Assembly (NCBI GenBank): GCA_002794785.1
Contig: NBBA01000006.1
Coordinates: 806,001 to 870,000, forward strand
Reading direction: 5' to 3'
Length of the DNA stretch: 64,000 bases
DNA from: Coniferiporia sulphurascens
Taxonomy: Eukaryota > Basidiomycota > Agaricomycetes > Hymenochaetales > Hymenochaetaceae
Shown: piece after piece, positions 63,443 to 64,000 of the stretch
How positions within the stretch are numbered: the stretch's first letter is position 1
How the letters are laid out: every line of letters starts with the position of its first letter
Made by a program: the position numbers and the translations under genes
Notes under the pieces: generated by a model
Databases searched by the model: none
Seen by the model: the letters and a program-made list of their open reading frames with translations, nothing else
Told to the model about the DNA's origin: nothing

Positions 63443-64000
63443 TACCGTGATCCACTGATTTGCGTCAATTCTATTGATCGCTTGTTGATATGAATTAGGA
63501 TTGCCTATTAATTCCGTATTGAATTGATTAAATTCCGTAAGATAAGCGACTGTATTTTGTTCATCAAAGTTTAGACCTAATGATCGTTTTGTTGGTTTAA
63601 TTGTTCGTATTGGTCTTTCATTTGTTAATTCTTTTATTTGCTCGTTTTGTTTTTCTGTTATATTCTCCCCTTCAATTTTAGATGGAGGAGAATCTAAAAA
63701 TTGTAAGTTTCGTTTGACTGTAATTTTTCTATTGTGATAGGTTCTATGACCTTTACTTTCTTCATCAAATCCTAACCATTGTGCATATATTCCTTTTGGT
63801 TGTAATTTATTTACGTCTTCTTGTTTTAATATGCAATATTGGCCAAATTCTTTTAAATCGTCTATGTTGTAATTTTCGTTATATCATTTAAAATATGGTG
63901 TTTTAAAATCAATAGCGCTCTTTGGCGTTCTATTGTAAATGTAAGTGCTGTATTTTACAGCTTCTCCCCATAGACTGGGTGGTAATTTTGCTTGTAGCAG
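63443..64000 (-). pseudogene. pol: Copia integrase C-terminal region and linker to RT
   Basis: On the minus strand the sequence reads LLQAKLPPSLWGEAVKYSTY, IYNRTPKSAIDFKTP, FGQYCILKQ and LGFDEESKGHRTYHNRK, the typical Copia integrase end, then a variable linker to MKEEIKMLI. One TGA near 63885 (YFK TGA YNEN) fits TGG to TGA. The catalytic core lies beyond the window. Confidence 0.82.

Larger units (their letters stand above)
61660..64000 (-). mobile_element. Ty1/Copia element, 3' LTR and pol 3' part, runs off the window
   Basis: The plus strand shows the 3' LTR (61660-61917), the polypurine tract and then pol in minus orientation. The domain order read on the minus strand (integrase end, RT, RNase H, LTR) is that of Copia. 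AT content is much higher than in the LINEs. It is inserted in the RT of LINE A1. The left flank is ambiguous (accatg) and the other flank lies outside the window. Confidence 0.9.

Noticed and set aside
1..64000. Host genes, tRNA or rRNA genes
   Set aside because: No non-element protein family and no cloverleaf or rRNA core was found. Every long frame with recognisable motifs belongs to a retroelement.

Overview
The window is a nested retrotransposon landscape from a eukaryote, most likely a filamentous fungus and plausibly a basidiomycete. I infer this from the element types: Tad1-like LINEs whose ORF2 ends in an RNase H domain plus an extra C-terminal domain, a chromodomain Ty3/Gypsy element with a Tf1-like self-priming signal, a decayed Ty1/Copia element, and heavy CpG-type decay. 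I found no host gene, tRNA, rRNA or other cellular locus in the 64 kb. Almost every base outside two short stretches (about 230 and 70 bp) can be assigned to a mobile element.

Layout. 1-468 is the 3' part of a LINE (subfamily A2). 469-8097 is the only complete LTR retrotransposon: gag, pol with protease, RT, RNase H, integrase and chromodomain, then an extra membrane/zinc-knuckle ORF, between 559-bp LTRs. 8098-10171 is LINE debris plus an inverted LTR. The target-site sequence shows that 8098-9611 was inverted by recombination between two oppositely oriented LTRs. 10241-14686 is a 5'-truncated LINE A1 on the + strand. 14687-15934 is a LINE A1 fragment on the - strand, interrupted by LINE B (15935-24467). 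That LINE carries five insertions: two solo LTRs of the Gypsy family, one unrelated solo LTR, one Copia solo LTR and one ORF-bearing TG...CA element (X1), plus a small LINE B fragment. From 24468 a second LINE B is split by LINE A2 (24766-41455), which is itself split by a full-length LINE A1 (33822-41348), which holds two more solo LTRs. 42130-52342 is a strongly palindromic zone of LINE B pieces, two inverted copies of a 1.26-kb LINE 5' module (D) and a second X element. 52674-59085 is another full-length LINE A1 with a 14-bp target duplication. 59323-61659 is a third LINE A1, cut by a Copia element that runs off the right edge.

How the parts work. LINE A and LINE B each encode ORF1 (an RNA-binding protein with CCHC knuckles) and ORF2 (APE-type endonuclease, RT, RNase H, C-terminal domain). 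The two ORFs overlap by the four bases ATGA in every copy where the junction survives. Both families end in a G/C hairpin followed by an A/T-rich tail, and insertions create 14-15-bp target duplications. LTR-type elements create 5-bp duplications and survive mostly as solo LTRs. Every coding region with catalytic motifs is broken. Stops, lost catalytic aspartates and LTR differences fall overwhelmingly at CpG sites, so the region has probably been cytosine-methylated and silent for a long time.

The most novel items are the three X elements (1.35-1.48 kb, TG...CA ends, 5-bp duplications, TATA box at a fixed distance from the 3' end, shared unknown protein), the frameshift and self-priming signals and third ORF of the Gypsy element, and two chimeric LINE derivatives that carry the same 5' module ending at the same base but fused to different LINE 3' ends.
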